Source: Rhizobacter sp. (GTDB taxonomy: Bacteria; Pseudomonadota; Gammaproteobacteria; Burkholderiales; Burkholderiaceae_C). Taken from it: a stretch of DNA of 6,793 bases. The position numbers and the translations under genes are program-made. A model generated the notes under the pieces. That model was not told the origin of the DNA and did not search any database. It saw nothing but the letters and a program-made list of their open reading frames with translations. Numbering within the stretch: the first letter of the stretch is position 1; each line of letters begins with the position of its first letter. The stretch covers positions 1 to 6,793 of the forward strand of contig JANXVK010000438.1 of NCBI GenBank assembly GCA_025351675.1. The letters run 5' to 3'. Of the stretch, positions 4,595 through 6,793 are shown piece after piece.

Positions 4595-6793
4595 CGACGC
4601 GACGCGCCGACACGCCGCACTCGCGCGCCGATTTGCGAGCGGCGAGCGGCGTGCTGCTGGTCTCGCGTCCGCCGCCCCCGCCGGGTTTGCCGGCCAAGGG
4701 CCAACCGGCGACGGTGCCGTCGAATCCGGTCGAGGGCGACGAGGTTCTGATCGCGGTGTGGGACGACGGCAGCGTCACCGCGCTGCACGGCCACGTCGAC
4801 CTCGGCACCGGCATCCGCACCGCGCTCGCGCAGATCGTCGCGGAGGAGCTGGAAGTCGAACTCGATGCGGTCAACGTGATCCTCGGCAGCACCGCGATCG
4901 CGCCGAACCAGGGCGCGACGATCGCGAGTGCGTCGATCCAGATCCACGCCGAGCCGCTGCGCCGCGCCGCCGCGCAGGCGCGCGCATGGCTGGCGGCGCA
5001 GCCGGGTGCCGATGTGCGCGCGAAGCTTGCCGGCCGGCACATCGCGCTGATGCTGACGAGCGCCGCGCCGCTGAAGTCGACCGACAGCTACCGCGTCGTC
5101 GGCACGTCGCCAGCGCGCGTCGACATCCCGGCCAAGGCGCGCGGCGACGAAGTCTTCGTGCACGACAAGCGCGTGCCCGGCATGCTGCACGGGCGCGTCG
5201 TGCGGCCGCCGTATGCCGGCGTGGACGCGGGCGACTTCGTCGGCAACACGCTGGAGTCGGTCGACGAGTCCTCGATCGCTCACATCGCAGGGATTCGCGC
5301 GGTGGTCGTGATCCGCGACTTCATCGGCATCGTCGCCGAGCGCGAAGAGCAAGCCGATGCGGCGCTGCGCGCGTTGAAAGTCACGTGGCGCGACTGGCCC
5401 GGCAGCGCGCCGCTCGCGGGCTCGCCAAACGCGCTGCAGAACGCGCTGCGCAACAACCCGTCGACGCGCCGCGTGCTGCTCGAACAAGGCGATGTCGATG
5501 CGGCGATCGCCGGCGCCAAGCAAGCGATGCAGCGCACCTACGTCTGGCCGTACCAGCTGCATGCGTCGATCGGCCCGTCGTGCGCGCTCGCCGACTGGCA
5601 AGGCGAGACGATGACCGTCTGGGCCGGCACGCAGAACCCGCACGTGCTGCGTGCCGATCTCGCGAAATTGATGGGCCTGCCCAATACCGCGATCGACGTC
5701 ATCCGCATGGAAGCCGCTGGCTGCTACGGCCGCAACTGCGCCGACGACGTGGCGGCCGATGCGGCACTGCTCTCGCGCGCCGTCGGCGCGCCGGTGCGCG
5801 TGCAGCTGACGCGCGAGCAGGAGCACCTGTGGGAGCCGAAGGGCGCCGCGCAACTGATGCAGGTCGACGGCGGGCTCGATGCCGAGGGCCGTGCCGCGGC
5901 TTACGACTTCCAGACCTCGTACCCGAGCAACGGCGCGCCGACCCTCGCGTTGCTGTTGACGCGCACGATCGAGCCCGACGCGCACGCCTACGAAATGGGC
6001 GACCGCACCGCGGTGCCGCCGTACGACTACAAAAACCTGCGCGTTGTCGCGAACGACATGGCGCCGATCCTGCGCGCGTCGTGGCTGCGCGGCGTCTCGG
6101 CGCTGCCGAACGCGTTCGCGCACGAGTCGTATGTCGACGAGCTCGCGACGGCGGCTGGCGCCGACCCGGTCGACTTCCGTCTGCGGCACTTGAAGGACGA
6201 ACGCGCCAGCGAGCTCGTCAAGGCGACTGCCGCGCGCGCGGGTTGGCTCGCGCACACGCAGCCGCAGCAGCAAGCGGCCGAAGGCGAATTGCTCAAAGGC
6301 CAGGGCTTTGCCTATGCGCGCTATGTGCACAGCAAGTTCCCCGGCTTCGGCGCCGCGTGGGCCGCGTGGGTTGCCGATGTCGAGGTGAACCGGCACACCG
6401 GCGAAGTGCACGTGAGCCGCGTCGTCGCTGGCCACGACGCGGGCCTGATGATCAACCCGGCCGGCGTGCAGCACCAGATCCACGGCAACGTGCTGCAGAC
6501 GACGAGCCGCGCGCTGAAAGAGTCGCTGCCCGTCGACGCGAAGACGAACGTGCCGGCCGCGCGCGAGTGGGGCGCCTACCCGATCCTGTCGTTCCGCGAG
6601 GTGCCGGTGGTCGAGGTGATGATGATGCCGCGACCCGGTGAGCCGCCGCTGGGCGTGGGCGAGTCGTCGTCGGTGCCGGGCACGGCGGCGATCGCGAACG
6701 CGATCTTCGACGCGACCGGCGTGCGCTTTCGCGAGCCGCCGTTCACGCCGGAGGTGGTGCGCGCGGCGCTGGGCATTGCGGAGCCGGATCGCG
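4591..6793 (+). CDS. nicB: Nicotinate dehydrogenase large, molybdopterin-binding subunit (NicB-like, 3' partial)
   Basis: Catalytic subunit of the molybdenum hydroxylase, partner of NicA. Frame 1 is open from the ATG at 4591, which overlaps the nicA stop as ATGA, to the window's end: 734 complete codons with no stop. The domain order is of the IorB/NicB type. A cofactor-binding segment comes first (about 52-150, with GHVDLGTGIRTALAQ at 67-81 and PNQGATIAS at 105-113), then a hammerhead-like region (about 187-210, VFVHDKRVPGMLHGRVVRPP), then the main cofactor domains. These include GTQNPHVLR (346-354), EAAGCYGRNCADD (374-386), RASWLRGV (495-502), and GVGESS (688-693) holding the expected catalytic Glu691. 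Residues 27-31 are five prolines. The N-terminus has Arg-Arg at 4-5 but no hydrophobic segment after it, so no Tat signal. Pseudomonas NicB continues into cytochrome c domains; here that part would lie downstream and is unseen. Product class is firm, nicotinate specificity is inferred from NicA and the neighbour. Confidence 0.88.
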   Translation, partial: MTTRRADTPHSRADLRAASGVLLVSRPPPPPGLPAKGQPATVPSNPVEGDEVLIAVWDDGSVTALHGHVDLGTGIRTALAQIVAEELEVELDAVNVILGSTAIAPNQGATIASASIQIHAEPLRRAAAQARAWLAAQPGADVRAKLAGRHIALMLTSAAPLKSTDSYRVVGTSPARVDIPAKARGDEVFVHDKRVPGMLHGRVVRPPYAGVDAGDFVGNTLESVDESSIAHIAGIRAVVVIRDFIGIVAEREEQADAALRALKVTWRDWPGSAPLAGSPNALQNALRNNPSTRRVLLEQGDVDAAIAGAKQAMQRTYVWPYQLHASIGPSCALADWQGETMTVWAGTQNPHVLRADLAKLMGLPNTAIDVIRMEAAGCYGRNCADDVAADAALLSRAVGAPVRVQLTREQEHLWEPKGAAQLMQVDGGLDAEGRAAAYDFQTSYPSNGAPTLALLLTRTIEPDAHAYEMGDRTAVPPYDYKNLRVVANDMAPILRASWLRGVSALPNAFAHESYVDELATAAGADPVDFRLRHLKDERASELVKATAARAGWLAHTQPQQQAAEGELLKGQGFAYARYVHSKFPGFGAAWAAWVADVEVNRHTGEVHVSRVVAGHDAGLMINPAGVQHQIHGNVLQTTSRALKESLPVDAKTNVPAAREWGAYPILSFREVPVVEVMMMPRPGEPPLGVGESSSVPGTAAIANAIFDATGVRFREPPFTPEVVRAALGIAEPDR

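Noticed and set aside
4468..6483. Long open frame on the minus strand (671 codons) opposite nicA/nicB
   Set aside because: It is Arg/His/Val-rich low-complexity protein with no recognisable domain, lying opposite strongly conserved molybdenum hydroxylase coding. Long antisense frames are expected in high-GC DNA with few stop-forming codons.
4758..6641. Open + frame (frame 3) inside nicB
   Set aside because: Its translation is an Arg/Ala-rich repeat-like string without motifs; frame 1 over the same bases gives the continuous NicB-like protein.

Overview
The window reads as a dense, single-strand (+) stretch of chromosome from a high-GC proteobacterium. The strong bias to GCG, CGC, CTG and GTC codons, the overlapping or tightly spaced genes and the style of the proteins suggest a betaproteobacterium of the Burkholderiales. 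That placement is an inference from codon use and family resemblance, not from a marker gene.

Layout: (1) 2-1861, the 3' part of a gene for a fused branched-chain-amino-acid-type (HAAT family) ABC permease, with LivH-like and LivM-like halves in one polypeptide; its 5' end lies outside the window. (2) 1858-2628, a LivG-like ATPase. (3) 2625-3359, a LivF-like ATPase. These three genes are joined by 4-base stop/start overlaps. (4) 3391-4107, a PncA-type nicotinamidase with a twin-arginine-like signal peptide, after a 31-base gap with a clear Shine-Dalgarno site. (5) 4118-4594, a NicA-like two-[2Fe-2S] small subunit of a molybdenum hydroxylase. (6) 4591-6793, a NicB-like molybdopterin-binding large subunit, overlapping nicA by 4 bases and still open at the window's right edge. 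Together these leave no non-coding stretch longer than 31 bases; no RNA gene, mobile element, CRISPR array, terminator or convincing promoter was seen.

How the genes may work together: nicotinamidase turns nicotinamide into nicotinate, and NicAB-type enzymes hydroxylate nicotinate to 6-hydroxynicotinate, the first step of aerobic nicotinate breakdown. The order of genes suggests one transcription unit for scavenging and degrading nicotinamide/nicotinate. In this model nicotinamide is deamidated in the periplasm, the Liv-type transporter imports the product or a related N-heterocycle, and the NicAB-type dehydrogenase starts catabolism. The enzyme identities rest on visible motifs. The transporter's substrate and the periplasmic site of deamidation are inferences. 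The solute-binding protein and any regulator are presumably outside the window.
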